This document shows positions 17,925 through 25,015 of a stretch of DNA of 34,529 bases, in pieces; the first letter of the stretch is position 1; the number at the start of each line of letters is the position of its first letter. The translations under genes and the position numbers were made by a program. The stretch is from Cellulomonas hominis (GTDB taxonomy: Bacteria; Actinomycetota; Actinomycetes; Actinomycetales; Cellulomonadaceae), in contig NZ_SZYE01000019.1 in NCBI RefSeq assembly GCF_005239125.1, positions 1 to 34,529 of the forward strand. Direction: 5' to 3'. The notes beneath the pieces were generated by a model, which did not search any database, was not told where the DNA came from, and was given only the letters and a program-made list of their open reading frames with translations.

Positions 17925-20347
17925 CCGCCGTTGTTCCCGTTCCCGTTGCCGCCGCCGTTGCCGGGGTTGCCGGGGCCGGGGTTGCCGCCCCCGCCGTCCC
18001 CGCCCGCGGGCGGCGCCGCCGGGCCGCTGGACAGCGTCAGCGTGATCGAGCTGCCGGCCGGCGCGCTGCCGGAGGGGCTCTGGCTCACCACGGAGCCGGG
18101 GGTGATGTCGGAGGCGGTCGTGCCGCCGACGGTCGCGGAGAAGCCGGCGTTCTGCAGCGTGGCGATCGCCGCGTTCTGGTCCTGGCCGACGACGGAGGGG
18201 ATCGGGACCGCGCGGCCGAACCGCAGGTCGCTGGTCGGCGCCGCGAAGCCGGGGTTCTCCTGGCCGTCGTTCAGCGCCTCGTCCATGAAGTTCTTCCAGG
18301 TGACGCCGGCGTACGTCGCGCCGTAGGCGTACCGGGCGTACCGGCCGTTGATCCGGATGTTCTGCATCGGCTCGTTGCGGTCCGGGTAGCCGACCCACAC
18401 GATCGACGCCAGCCGCGGCGTGTAGCCGGCGAACCAGGTGTGCTCGTTGCGGGTCGTCGTGCCGGTCTTGCCGGAGGCGGTGTAGAACGACGGCCGGCCG
18501 ATGGACTTGCCGGTGCCGTTCCACACGTTGCTCATCGCCTCGTTCATGCCGGCGGCGACGTTCGGGTCGATGGCCTGGTGGCAGCCGGCGTCGGGGATCG
18601 CGAGGTCCGCGCCGTCGGTGTCCTTCACGTTGGTGATGGCGATCGGGGTGCAGTAGATGCCGCCCGACGCGAACGCCGCGTACGCGCCGGCGAGGGCGAG
18701 GGGGCTGGTGACGCCCGAGCCGAGGACGTTCGAGGGGACGGCCGAGATGGCCTCGCCCTCCGAGCCGGCGGCGGAGCTGGTCACGCCGAGCTGCTTGGCG
18801 CCCTCCATGATGTTGCAGAGGTCGAGCTGCATCGCCATCGACAGGTACGCCAGGTTCACCGAGCCCTGGGTCGCGGCCATCACCGACATCATGCCGGCGC
18901 CGCCCTCGGCGTTGCCCACGGGCCAGGTCTGGCTCGGGTAGCGGGACCCGCACGCGGTGAACTGGTTCGTGTTCAGCGTGCGCGCGGTGCCGTTGACGCT
19001 CTCGTTGAGGTTGTGGCCCTGCTTGAGCCACTCGAGCAGGGTGAACGGCTTGAACGTCGAGCCCGGCATGAACCCGCCGGACCCGCCGTACGAGTAGGAG
19101 GTGTTGTAGTTGACCGACGAGTCGCGACCGGTCGCGTCGGCGGTGTTGTTGAAGTTCCGGTTCTGGGCCATCGCCTTGATCTGCCCGGTGCCCGGCTGCA
19201 CCACCGACATCGCGGAGCCGACGCCCGTCGGGTCGTCGACCGGGACGGTCGCCTTGACCTGGGTGTCCGCGATCGTCTGGATCCGCGGGTCGAGGGTCGT
19301 CGTGATGGTGAGGCCGCCGCGGAACAGCCGCTCCTCGCGCTCCTCCGCGGTCGCGCCGAACGCCGGGTCGTTGCGGATGACCTGGGTGACGTAGTCGCAG
19401 AAGTAGCCGGAGCCCTGGACCACGTTGCCGGCGGCCATGCAGCCGCTCTGGGCCTCGCTCACGTGCAGGGTGTCGGCGATCGGTGCCGCGATGCCGGCGG
19501 CGTACTCCTCCTGCGTGATGTAGCCCTGCTCGTTCATCAGCCGCAGCACGGTGTCGCGGCGGCCCTGGGACGCCTCCGGGTTCCGGACCGGGTCGAACGC
19601 GGTCGGGCTCTTCGTGATGCCGGCGATGGTCGCGGCCTCGAGGTAGGTCAGCTCGGCGGCGGGCTTGCTGAAGTAGCGCTGCGCGGCGGACTCCACGCCG
19701 TACGTCGCGACCCCGAACTGGGCGATGTTCAGGTAGTTCTCGAGGATCTGGTCCTTCGTCATCGTCTTCTCGAGGGCGATGGAGAGCTTGGCCTCGCGCA
19801 GCTTGCGCGCGTAGCCCTCGGTCCCGTCGGCCTCCTTGGCCTCCTGCGCCGCCGCGAGGTCGCCCTCCCGGACCGCCGTCTCGATCAGGACGTTCTTCAC
19901 GTACTGCTGGGTGAGCGTGGAGGCGCCCTGCTGGGAGTCGCCGAGCTGGTTCTTCACCAGCGCGCGCACCATGCCGGCGGGGTCGATGCCGCCGTGCTGG
20001 TAGAAGCGCTTGTCCTCCGTCGCCACCACCGCGTTCTGCATCTGCACGGACACCTGGTCGAGCGCGACGACCACGCGGTTCTCCGCGAAGAACTCCGCGA
20101 GCACGGTGCCGTCGGCGGCGAGCATGACCGACTTCTCGGACAGCGGCTTCGTCTCGAGCTCGGAGGGCAGGTCCTCGAACGCCTCGACGCTCAGGTCGGT
20201 CGCGGTGTTCGCGACGGCGACGGTCGGCAGCACGAGCCCGGCGGTCAGGAGGCCGCCGACGCCGGCGGTCAGCACGAAGGCGAGCAGCAGCGCCAGCGCC
20301 TGCACGACGGTGACCTGCCGCCCGCGCGGCGTGGGGGTGGGAGCCAT
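17921..20347 (-). CDS. ponA: Class A penicillin-binding protein (transglycosylase/transpeptidase) with PASTA domain
   Basis: An 808-aa bifunctional peptidoglycan synthase. A short cytoplasmic tail and a membrane anchor (about 11-46) lead to the GT51 transglycosylase domain (about 70-250) with the catalytic Glu in EDKRFYQHGG (E111). The transpeptidase domain (about 345-640) shows the active-site Ser in STFK (430-433), SVN (496-498) and KTG (627-629). One PASTA domain spans about 714-775. The tail of about 33 residues is almost only Gly, Asn and Pro. The gene polymerises and cross-links wall strands outside the membrane. TACCCT lies 7 nt before the ATG, so it may be leaderless. It is divergent from whiB with 130 nt between, and overlaps the downstream phosphoesterase, as in the mycobacterial whiB4-ponA2 locus. 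Confidence 0.96.
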   Translation of the reverse strand: MAPTPTPRGRQVTVVQALALLLAFVLTAGVGGLLTAGLVLPTVAVANTATDLSVEAFEDLPSELETKPLSEKSVMLAADGTVLAEFFAENRVVVALDQVSVQMQNAVVATEDKRFYQHGGIDPAGMVRALVKNQLGDSQQGASTLTQQYVKNVLIETAVREGDLAAAQEAKEADGTEGYARKLREAKLSIALEKTMTKDQILENYLNIAQFGVATYGVESAAQRYFSKPAAELTYLEAATIAGITKSPTAFDPVRNPEASQGRRDTVLRLMNEQGYITQEEYAAGIAAPIADTLHVSEAQSGCMAAGNVVQGSGYFCDYVTQVIRNDPAFGATAEEREERLFRGGLTITTTLDPRIQTIADTQVKATVPVDDPTGVGSAMSVVQPGTGQIKAMAQNRNFNNTADATGRDSSVNYNTSYSYGGSGGFMPGSTFKPFTLLEWLKQGHNLNESVNGTARTLNTNQFTACGSRYPSQTWPVGNAEGGAGMMSVMAATQGSVNLAYLSMAMQLDLCNIMEGAKQLGVTSSAAGSEGEAISAVPSNVLGSGVTSPLALAGAYAAFASGGIYCTPIAITNVKDTDGADLAIPDAGCHQAIDPNVAAGMNEAMSNVWNGTGKSIGRPSFYTASGKTGTTTRNEHTWFAGYTPRLASIVWVGYPDRNEPMQNIRINGRYARYAYGATYAGVTWKNFMDEALNDGQENPGFAAPTSDLRFGRAVPIPSVVGQDQNAAIATLQNAGFSATVGGTTASDITPGSVVSQSPSGSAPAGSSITLTLSSGPAAPPAGGDGGGGNPGPGNPGNGGGNGNGNNGG

Positions 20348-20477
20348 GCCCGCCAGGGTACGGGAGCAGCCCTCGAGCCCGCCGGGTCGTCCACAGGGCC
20401 CGGGGGGACCTGCACCGTACCTGCACACCCGTGCCCCCGCTGGCCGACCGGGTGCAACAACCCGAACGGAGGATGCG

Positions 20478-20903
20478 ATGGGACGATTCGACCGGCTACC
20501 GTCGGCCGAGCAGGGGGGACTGCCGCGCCGGACCGTCGACACCGACGGTCCGCGAGCGGTGCTGTCCCGTACGCAGGGGACAGGGGACGACTCGATGACG
20601 ATCGCAGGGCCCGACGGGCACTGGACGGCGAACGCGAAGTGCGGCGCCGGGAGGGTGGCGCCCGACGCGCTGTTCGTGGAGGGCGCCGCGCAGCGCGACG
20701 CCCGCGCCGTGTGCGGGGGGTGCGCGGTCCGGCTGCTCTGCCTGGCCGACGCCCTCGACTCGCGCGCCGACTTCGGCGTGTGGGGCGGGATGACCGAGCG
20801 CGAGCGGCGGGCGCTGCGCCGCCGGCGGCCCGAGGTGGAGTCCTGGTACGACGAGCTCGTCGGCACGGAGCCGGCCGAGCAGCCCGCCGCCGTGGGCACC
20901 TGA
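20478..20903 (+). CDS. whiB: WhiB-family iron-sulfur transcription factor
   Basis: A 141-aa WhiB-like protein. The four cluster ligands are C55, C79, C82 and C88 (C-X23-C-X2-C-X5-C), followed by the GVWGG turn (100-104) and a basic tail RALRRRRPE for DNA contact. The ATG at 20478 is preferred because CGGAGG lies upstream at normal distance; an ATG at 20595 would give 102 aa and also keeps the domain. WhiB proteins sense oxygen, NO or redox state through a 4Fe-4S cluster and work with the main sigma factor. The divergent penicillin-binding gene matches the whiB4-ponA2 arrangement in Mycobacterium, so it may be the WhiB4 counterpart; that paralogue call is tentative. Confidence 0.92.
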   Translation: MGRFDRLPSAEQGGLPRRTVDTDGPRAVLSRTQGTGDDSMTIAGPDGHWTANAKCGAGRVAPDALFVEGAAQRDARAVCGGCAVRLLCLADALDSRADFGVWGGMTERERRALRRRRPEVESWYDELVGTEPAEQPAAVGT

Positions 20904-20936
20904 CGGGTGCGCCGGGGGCACGGCTAGGGTGGCGCC

Positions 20937-21098
20937 ATGGCCACCACCACGTGGGAGTACGCGACCGTGCCCCTCATCGTCCACGCGACCAAGGCGATCC
21001 TCGACCAGTGGGGTCAGGACGGCTGGGAGCTCGTCCAGGTCCTGCAGTCCGAGACCGGGCTCGTCGCCTACCTCAAGCGCCCCACGGGCGAGAAGTGA
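20937..21098 (+). CDS. DUF4177 domain-containing small protein
   Basis: A 53-aa protein fitting DUF4177: the WEYATVPL strand, then QWGQDGWELVQVL, typical of this small alpha/beta fold. It is too short to stand out on length alone, but the TAGGGT box 6 nt upstream of the ATG (leaderless start) and the 4-nt overlap with the following ridA (GTGA) support it. In actinobacteria a DUF4177 gene often precedes a RidA gene at this locus. Molecular role unknown. Confidence 0.85.
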   Translation: MATTTWEYATVPLIVHATKAILDQWGQDGWELVQVLQSETGLVAYLKRPTGEK

Positions 21099-21577
21099 CC
21101 GGCGCCGTCGTCGCGCGGCTCGCGGAGCTCGGCATCGAGCTGCCGCAGGTCGCCGCGCCCGTCGCCGCCTACGTCCCCGCCGTCCGCACGGGCGCGTACG
21201 TCCACACGTCCGGCCAGCTGCCGTTCGTGGCGGGCGAGCTGCCGGTCACGGGCAAGGTCGGCACCGGCCCCGGGCGGGTGTCCCCGGACACGGCCCAGGA
21301 CCTGGCGCGCACCGCCGCGCTGAACGCGGTCGCCGCCGTCGCGTCGCTGGTCGGGGACCTCGACCGCGTCGTCCGGGTGGTCAAGGTCGTCGGCTTCGTC
21401 GCCAGCGACCCGGCCTTCACCGGCCAGCCCGGCGTGATCAACGGCGCCAGCACTCTGCTGCACGAGGTGTTCGGCGAGGCGGGCGTGCACGCGCGGTCCG
21501 CCGTCGGCGTCGCGGTGCTCCCGCTGGACTCGCCCGTCGAGGTCGAGATCGTCGTCGAGCTCGCCCCGGAGGCCTGA
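21095..21577 (+). CDS. RidA-family protein (enamine/imine deaminase)
   Basis: A 160-aa YjgF/YER057c/UK114 (RidA-like) protein. Conserved stretches are TGAYVHTSGQLPF, LNAVAAVASLVGDLDRVVRVVKVVGFVAS and the C-terminal VEVEIVVELAP. RidA proteins hydrolyse reactive 2-aminoacrylate and related imines made by PLP enzymes. The canonical Arg of active RidA is not evident at the usual place (ARSAVGVAVLPLDSPVEVE), so the deaminase activity is not certain; it belongs to the longer subgroup. The GTG overlaps the DUF4177 stop. Confidence 0.87.
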   Translation: MTGAVVARLAELGIELPQVAAPVAAYVPAVRTGAYVHTSGQLPFVAGELPVTGKVGTGPGRVSPDTAQDLARTAALNAVAAVASLVGDLDRVVRVVKVVGFVASDPAFTGQPGVINGASTLLHEVFGEAGVHARSAVGVAVLPLDSPVEVEIVVELAPEA

Positions 21578-21589
21578 GCCCCCACGCAG

Positions 21590-21625
21590 CGACGGCCCGC
21601 ACCCCGGCGAGGGTGCGGGCCGTCG
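21590..21625. terminator. Bidirectional terminator between ridA and crp
   Basis: A 15-bp perfect stem (21590-21604 with 21611-21625, core GACGGCCCGCACCC) with a 6-nt loop. It separates convergent ridA and crp. Confidence 0.85.
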
Positions 21626-21639
21626 GCGTCGGCGGGGCC

Positions 21640-22317
21640 TCAGCGCGCGCGGCGCTCCAGGCGGTCGACGTCGAGCAGCACGATCGCCCGGCCCTCGCGG
21701 CGGACCCAGCCGCGGGCGGCGAAGTCGGCGAGCGCCTTGTTCACGGTCTCCCGGCTCGCGCCGACGAGCTGCGCGAGCTCCTCCTGCGTGAGGTCGTGCG
21801 CGACGCGGACGCCCTCGTCGGTCTGCTGCCCGAACCGGTGCGACAGGTCCAGCAGCGCCTTGGCGACGCGGCCCGGGACGTCGGAGAACACCAGGTCGGC
21901 CAGGGCGTCGTTGGTGCGGCGCAACCGGCGGCCGAGCGCGCCCAGCAGGTGCTTGGCGACGGTGGGGTTCTGCTCCAGCCACGGGATCAGGTCGTGGTGG
22001 CCCAGCTCGAGCACCACCGCGTCGGCGAGGCCGGTGGCCGTGGCGGTGCGGGGGCCCGGGTCGAACAGCGACAGCTCGCCGAACATCTCGCCGGGGCCGA
22101 GCACCGCGAGCAGGTTCTCCCGGCCGTCGGTGGAGCGGCGGCCGAGCTTGATCTTGCCGGAGCGGATCACGTAGAGCCGGTCGCCCGGCTCGCCCTCGTG
22201 GAACAGCACCTCGCCGCGGGCGACGTGCACGGGCGCCATCGACGCGAGCAGCGTCCGGGACGCCTCGGGGTCCATGTTCGCGAACAGGGGCGCCGTGAGC
22301 ACGACGTCGTCCTCCAC
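21640..22317 (-). CDS. crp: Crp/Fnr-family transcriptional regulator (GlxR/Crp type)
   Basis: A 225-aa cAMP-receptor-type regulator. The N-terminal cyclic-nucleotide domain ends with the phosphate-binding cassette GEMFGELSLFDPGPRTATA, which carries the Glu, Arg and Thr expected for cAMP binding. The C-terminal winged helix has LTQEELAQLVGASRETVNKAL. It matches the actinobacterial GlxR/Crp length and sequence style; in Mycobacterium its relative lies near ponA2 and nth, as here. The GTG start is the only one giving the normal N-terminus. A candidate self-binding site lies about 28 nt upstream. Confidence 0.95.
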   Translation of the reverse strand: MEDDVVLTAPLFANMDPEASRTLLASMAPVHVARGEVLFHEGEPGDRLYVIRSGKIKLGRRSTDGRENLLAVLGPGEMFGELSLFDPGPRTATATGLADAVVLELGHHDLIPWLEQNPTVAKHLLGALGRRLRRTNDALADLVFSDVPGRVAKALLDLSHRFGQQTDEGVRVAHDLTQEELAQLVGASRETVNKALADFAARGWVRREGRAIVLLDVDRLERRAR

Positions 22318-22344
22318 GGGAGGAACCTCACCTTCTTGCCGGGA

Positions 22345-22360
22345 TGTGACGTCCCTCAGT
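22345..22360 (-). promoter_or_regulatory. Candidate Crp/GlxR self-binding site
   Basis: TGTGACGTCCCTCAGT resembles the GlxR consensus TGTGANNTANNTCACA (conserved TGTGA and TCA, weaker ends). It lies upstream of crp, close enough for autoregulation. It is a moderate match only. Confidence 0.45.
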
Positions 22361-22368
22361 CTGCCTCA

Positions 22369-22791
22369 TCAGGCGCCGGCAGGACGGCGCAGCGCCTCGA
22401 CGCCTCCCTCGGTGACGTCCCGGGCGAGCCGGTCGATGTACCGGTCGGTGAGGCGCCGCAGGGCGTCCTCCAGCCGCATCTCGTAGCGCGCCAGCCGCAT
22501 GTCCAGGTCACGCAGGCGGGGCAGCTCGTGCACCTCGGCGATCGGCAGCGCGCCCCGGACGGCCGCCGCGAGCTCCGCGCCGGTCGGCACGTCGGTCGCG
22601 TCGGAGCCCAGGACGGTGCGCACGTCCGCGCACGCGCCCGGGACCTCGGGCGGGGCGGCGGCGGCCACGGCGAGCTCCAGGCGGTCGCGCACCAGGCGCC
22701 GCCAGCGGACGACGTGCTGGTGCTCGAGGCGCAGGGCGCCGCGCTGCCGGCGCAGCTCGACGAGCTGGTCAGCCGTGCCGGCCAGGGTCAT
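22369..22791 (-). CDS. Helical protein, possibly RsiG-like
   Basis: A 140-aa charged protein, almost all predicted helix, with no membrane segment. Two helical regions (residues about 5-45 and 85-130) are rich in Arg, Glu and Leu, including VRWRRLVRDRLEL and RYEMRLEDALRRLTDRYIDR. The layout and the RRLxxxRLEL pattern resemble the antiparallel coiled coil of RsiG, a c-di-GMP-dependent anti-sigma factor of WhiG in Streptomyces; the strict E(x3)S(x2)R(x3)Q(x3)D binding motif is not intact, so the match is suggestive only. It lies 51 nt upstream of crp on the same strand and may be co-transcribed with it. Function otherwise unknown. Confidence 0.72.
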   Translation of the reverse strand: MTLAGTADQLVELRRQRGALRLEHQHVVRWRRLVRDRLELAVAAAAPPEVPGACADVRTVLGSDATDVPTGAELAAAVRGALPIAEVHELPRLRDLDMRLARYEMRLEDALRRLTDRYIDRLARDVTEGGVEALRRPAGA

Positions 22792-22878
22792 GCGGTCCGC
22801 CCACTCTCTCGGACGACCCGTACGGCCACAGGTCGCGTCCCCCCGTCTTTCGACGTGAGGTGCGCCTGACTTGAGAAC

Positions 22879-22894
22879 TTGGTCATGTGATCAA
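22879..22894. promoter_or_regulatory. 16-bp palindrome upstream of nth
   Basis: TTGGTCATGTGATCAA is an almost perfect dyad (outer TTG/CAA, inner TCA/TGA) in the 160-nt space between divergent genes (helical protein and nth). It looks like a regulator binding site; the protein is unknown. Confidence 0.4.
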
Positions 22895-22951
22895 CTCCCG
22901 GTCACTCGCCCAGAGCAACCGATGTCCCCCGGGCGGACCTACGCTGGCCGC

Positions 22952-23683
22952 ATGAGTCCAGCCGCGGCCGGTGACCCGCAGCGGGCGACCGCGGCCCGGC
23001 CGCCGGTCGCCCTGGTCCGCCGCGCGCGCCGGGTGAACCGCGCGCTCGCGGTGCGCTGGCCGGACGCGCGGTGCGAGCTGGACTTCCGGTCGCCGCTGGA
23101 GCTGCTGGTCGCGACCGTGCTGTCCGCGCAGACCACCGACGTGCGGGTCAACCAGGTCACCCCGGCGCTGTTCGCCCGCTACCCGGACGCCGCGGCCTAC
23201 GCCGGGGCCGACCCCGCGGAGCTCGAGGAGCTGATCCGGCCGACCGGGTTCTTCCGCGCCAAGGCCCGCTCGCTGCAGGGCCTCGGGCGCGCGCTCGTCG
23301 AGCGGTTCGACGGCGAGGTGCCGCCGCGGCTCGAGGACCTGGTGACGCTGCCGGGCGTCGGCCGCAAGACGGCGAACGTCGTGCTCGGCGACGCGTTCGG
23401 CATCCCCGGGATCACCGTCGACACCCACGTCGGCCGGCTCGCCCGGCGGCTGGGCTGGACCACCGAGGAGGACCCGGTCAAGGTCGAGCGGGACATCGCC
23501 GCGCTGATCCCGCGCCCGGAGTGGACGCTGCTCAGCCACCGGCTGATCTTCCACGGCCGCCGCACGTGCCACGCCCGCCGGCCGGACTGCGCCACCTGCC
23601 CGATCACCCGGGACTGCCCCTCGGCGCTCGTACGCGTGGGCGCCCCGCCCGTGCCGCCCCGGGCGGCGCCCCCGGACGCCTGA
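22952..23683 (+). CDS. nth: Endonuclease III (DNA glycosylase/AP lyase)
   Basis: A 243-aa base-excision repair enzyme that removes oxidised pyrimidines and nicks the abasic site. The helix-hairpin-helix is LPGVGRKTA (133-141) with the catalytic Lys139, and the catalytic Asp157 is in VDTHVGR. The iron-sulfur ligands are canonical: C206-X6-C213-X2-C216-X5-C222. A short Pro/Ala tail follows. The ATG is favoured because TACGCT lies 6 nt upstream, suggesting a leaderless transcript. Position next to crp matches Mycobacterium. Confidence 0.97.
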   Translation: MSPAAAGDPQRATAARPPVALVRRARRVNRALAVRWPDARCELDFRSPLELLVATVLSAQTTDVRVNQVTPALFARYPDAAAYAGADPAELEELIRPTGFFRAKARSLQGLGRALVERFDGEVPPRLEDLVTLPGVGRKTANVVLGDAFGIPGITVDTHVGRLARRLGWTTEEDPVKVERDIAALIPRPEWTLLSHRLIFHGRRTCHARRPDCATCPITRDCPSALVRVGAPPVPPRAAPPDA

Positions 23684-23735
23684 CGCGACGCCGGTCCCGC
23701 GCCGCGCGCCTCCCGCGCCGCGCCCCCCCCCGCAT

Positions 23736-23800
23736 CGCCGAGAGTGCACTACCTGCCGGGTTTGGACGGCTGGAACCCCGCATGTTGTGCACTCTCGCGG
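23736..23800 (+). repeat. 65-nt palindromic hairpin repeat, copy A
   Basis: Outer arms CGAGAGTGCAC (23739-23749) and GTGCACTCTCG (23787-23797) are perfect 11-bp partners. Nested inside, GGGTT (23758-23762) pairs with AACCC (23774-23778), and ACCTGC with GCATGT imperfectly. The same 65-nt length and 41 identical positions are found in copy B downstream of the DUF559 gene, in the same direction. The rest of this 259-nt gap (23684-23942) holds a short tandem repeat and G-tracts. Confidence 0.85.
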
Positions 23801-23828
23801 GTCAGGAGTCAGGAGTCAGGGGTCAGGG
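23801..23828 (+). repeat. Heptamer tandem repeat (GTCAGGR)4
   Basis: GTCAGGA GTCAGGA then GTCAGGG GTCAGGG, four head-to-tail heptamers starting immediately after hairpin copy A. Copy number is likely to vary between strains. Confidence 0.9.
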
Positions 23829-23850
23829 GTGGGGGTCGCGGGGGCCGGGG
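23819..23850 (+). other. G-quadruplex-type motif after repeat A
   Basis: Five tracts of four or five G within 32 nt (23819-23822, 23826-23829, 23831-23835, 23840-23844, 23847-23850), with loops of 1-4 nt. This meets the usual G4 sequence rule. It lies 93 nt before the DUF559 gene start. Confidence 0.6.
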
Positions 23851-23942
23851 TCCGGCGTCCACAGGGCGTCGGGGCGTGCGTGGTCCACAGGTTCGGGCGG
23901 CCGGGCGCCCGCGGGGTGGGCGCGGCTCGGCACGCTCGGGGG

Positions 23943-24854
23943 ATGCCCGCCCACCGCGCACCGCTCCCGCCTCCGCTCACCTCGCGGCCGTTCACCGTCG
24001 CCGAGGGGCGTGATGCGGGCCTCAGCCCGGCGCAGCTGCGCCGCGCGTCCCTGCGCGCGCCGACGCGCGGCGTCCGGAGCGCCGCGGTGGCTCCCGCGCC
24101 GGACGACGTCGTCCGGCGGTGCCACGACGTGGTGCCGGTCCTGCCGCTCGGGACCGTGTTCTGCCACGTGACGGCGCTGGCCCTGCTCGACGTCCCGCTG
24201 CCCGTGGGCCTCGATGCCCGCGGGCCGCTGCACGTGCAGGTCGGGCCGGGGTGCACGCCCCCGCGGCGGGCCGGCGTGCGGAGCCACGTCCGGCCGGCGC
24301 GGGACGTCGGGAGCCGCGTCGTCAGCGGGCTGCCCGTCCTGGCACCCGAGGCGGTGCTCGTCCAGCTCGCGGCGACGGTCCCCGCCCGCGAGCTGGTGGT
24401 GCTCGGCGACGCGCTGGTCCGCCGGCGCCGCCCCCTGTGCACGCCCGCGGGCCTCGCCGCGGCGGTCGAGGCGCTGCCGCCCGGCACCCGCGGCGTCCGG
24501 CGCCTGCGCGAGGCGGTGCAGCACGTCCGGCCAGGGACGGACTCCCCGATGGAGTCCCGGCTCCGCTGGATCCTCGTCCAGGCGGGTCTGCCCTGCCCGG
24601 AGGTCAACACCCTGGTGCGGTCCGAGGACGGCTGGGTGGTCGCGATGCCCGACCTCGCGTACGTCCGCGAGCGGGTCGCGATCGAGTACGACGGCGACGT
24701 GCACCGCACCGACCGGGACACCTGGCGGCGGGACATCGCCCGGCGCCAGGCGCTCGAGGCGCTCGGCTGGCGGGTCATCACCTGCACGGCGGACGACGTG
24801 CTGCGGCACCCGGACCGCCTGGTCGCCTGGGTGCGCCGGGCCCTGCGGCGCTGA
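23943..24854 (+). CDS. AbiEi-like / DUF559 (Vsr-fold) endonuclease-domain protein
   Basis: A 303-aa protein. The N-terminal ~60 residues (GLSPAQLRRASLRAPTRGVRS) resemble the winged-helix start of type IV antitoxin AbiEi-like proteins. The C-terminal ~100 residues are a DUF559 domain of the PD-(D/E)xK/Vsr fold: E204 in SPMESRLR, D237 in MPDLAY, E248 and D250 in VAIEYDG, H254, then QALEALGWRVI. The nuclease residues look intact. No toxin, methyltransferase or other restriction gene is adjacent. The gene is bracketed by two related 65-nt hairpin repeats in direct orientation. It may cut DNA at mismatches or hairpins, but that is inference. The ATG gives the shortest form keeping the winged helix. 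Confidence 0.85.
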   Translation: MPAHRAPLPPPLTSRPFTVAEGRDAGLSPAQLRRASLRAPTRGVRSAAVAPAPDDVVRRCHDVVPVLPLGTVFCHVTALALLDVPLPVGLDARGPLHVQVGPGCTPPRRAGVRSHVRPARDVGSRVVSGLPVLAPEAVLVQLAATVPARELVVLGDALVRRRRPLCTPAGLAAAVEALPPGTRGVRRLREAVQHVRPGTDSPMESRLRWILVQAGLPCPEVNTLVRSEDGWVVAMPDLAYVRERVAIEYDGDVHRTDRDTWRRDIARRQALEALGWRVITCTADDVLRHPDRLVAWVRRALRR

Positions 24855-24907
24855 CCCACCTGCCGCACCCGCCACCCGCCCGGCGCGGCGCGGCGTGCGA
24901 TCGACCC

Positions 24908-24972
24908 CGCCGAGTCCGCAGAAGGTGCGCGGTTCGAGGGTGGTGAACCCCACCTCTTGTGCGATCTCGGCG
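24908..24972 (+). repeat. 65-nt palindromic hairpin repeat, copy B
   Basis: Ends CGCCGAG (24908-24914) and CTCGGCG (24966-24972) pair perfectly. Inner partners are CGCA/TGCG, AAG/CTT, AGGTG/CACCT and GGTTC/GAACC. It aligns without gaps to copy A over 65 nt (41 identities). Several differences alter both sides of a stem, so pairing is kept although sequence has changed. Confidence 0.82.
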
Positions 24973-24977
24973 AAGGA

Positions 24978-25013
24978 GGGGCGAGGGGAGGTGGGGGCGA
25001 GGGGCGGGGCGGG
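24978..25013 (+). other. G-quadruplex-type motif after repeat B
   Basis: Runs GGGG, GGGG, GGGGG, GGGG, GGGG, GGG (24978 to 25013), with loops of 1-4 nt. It lies between copy B and the stop codon of the convergent hydrolase. Copy A has a similar motif in the same relative place. Confidence 0.6.
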
Positions 25014-25015
25014 CG

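Noticed and set aside
23943-24854. Type IV AbiE toxin-antitoxin system
   Set aside because: Only the antitoxin-like winged-helix start is present; no AbiEii nucleotidyltransferase toxin is adjacent.
23736-24972. The repeats as a CRISPR array
   Set aside because: Only two copies, 1.1 kb apart with a gene between, diverged, and no cas genes.
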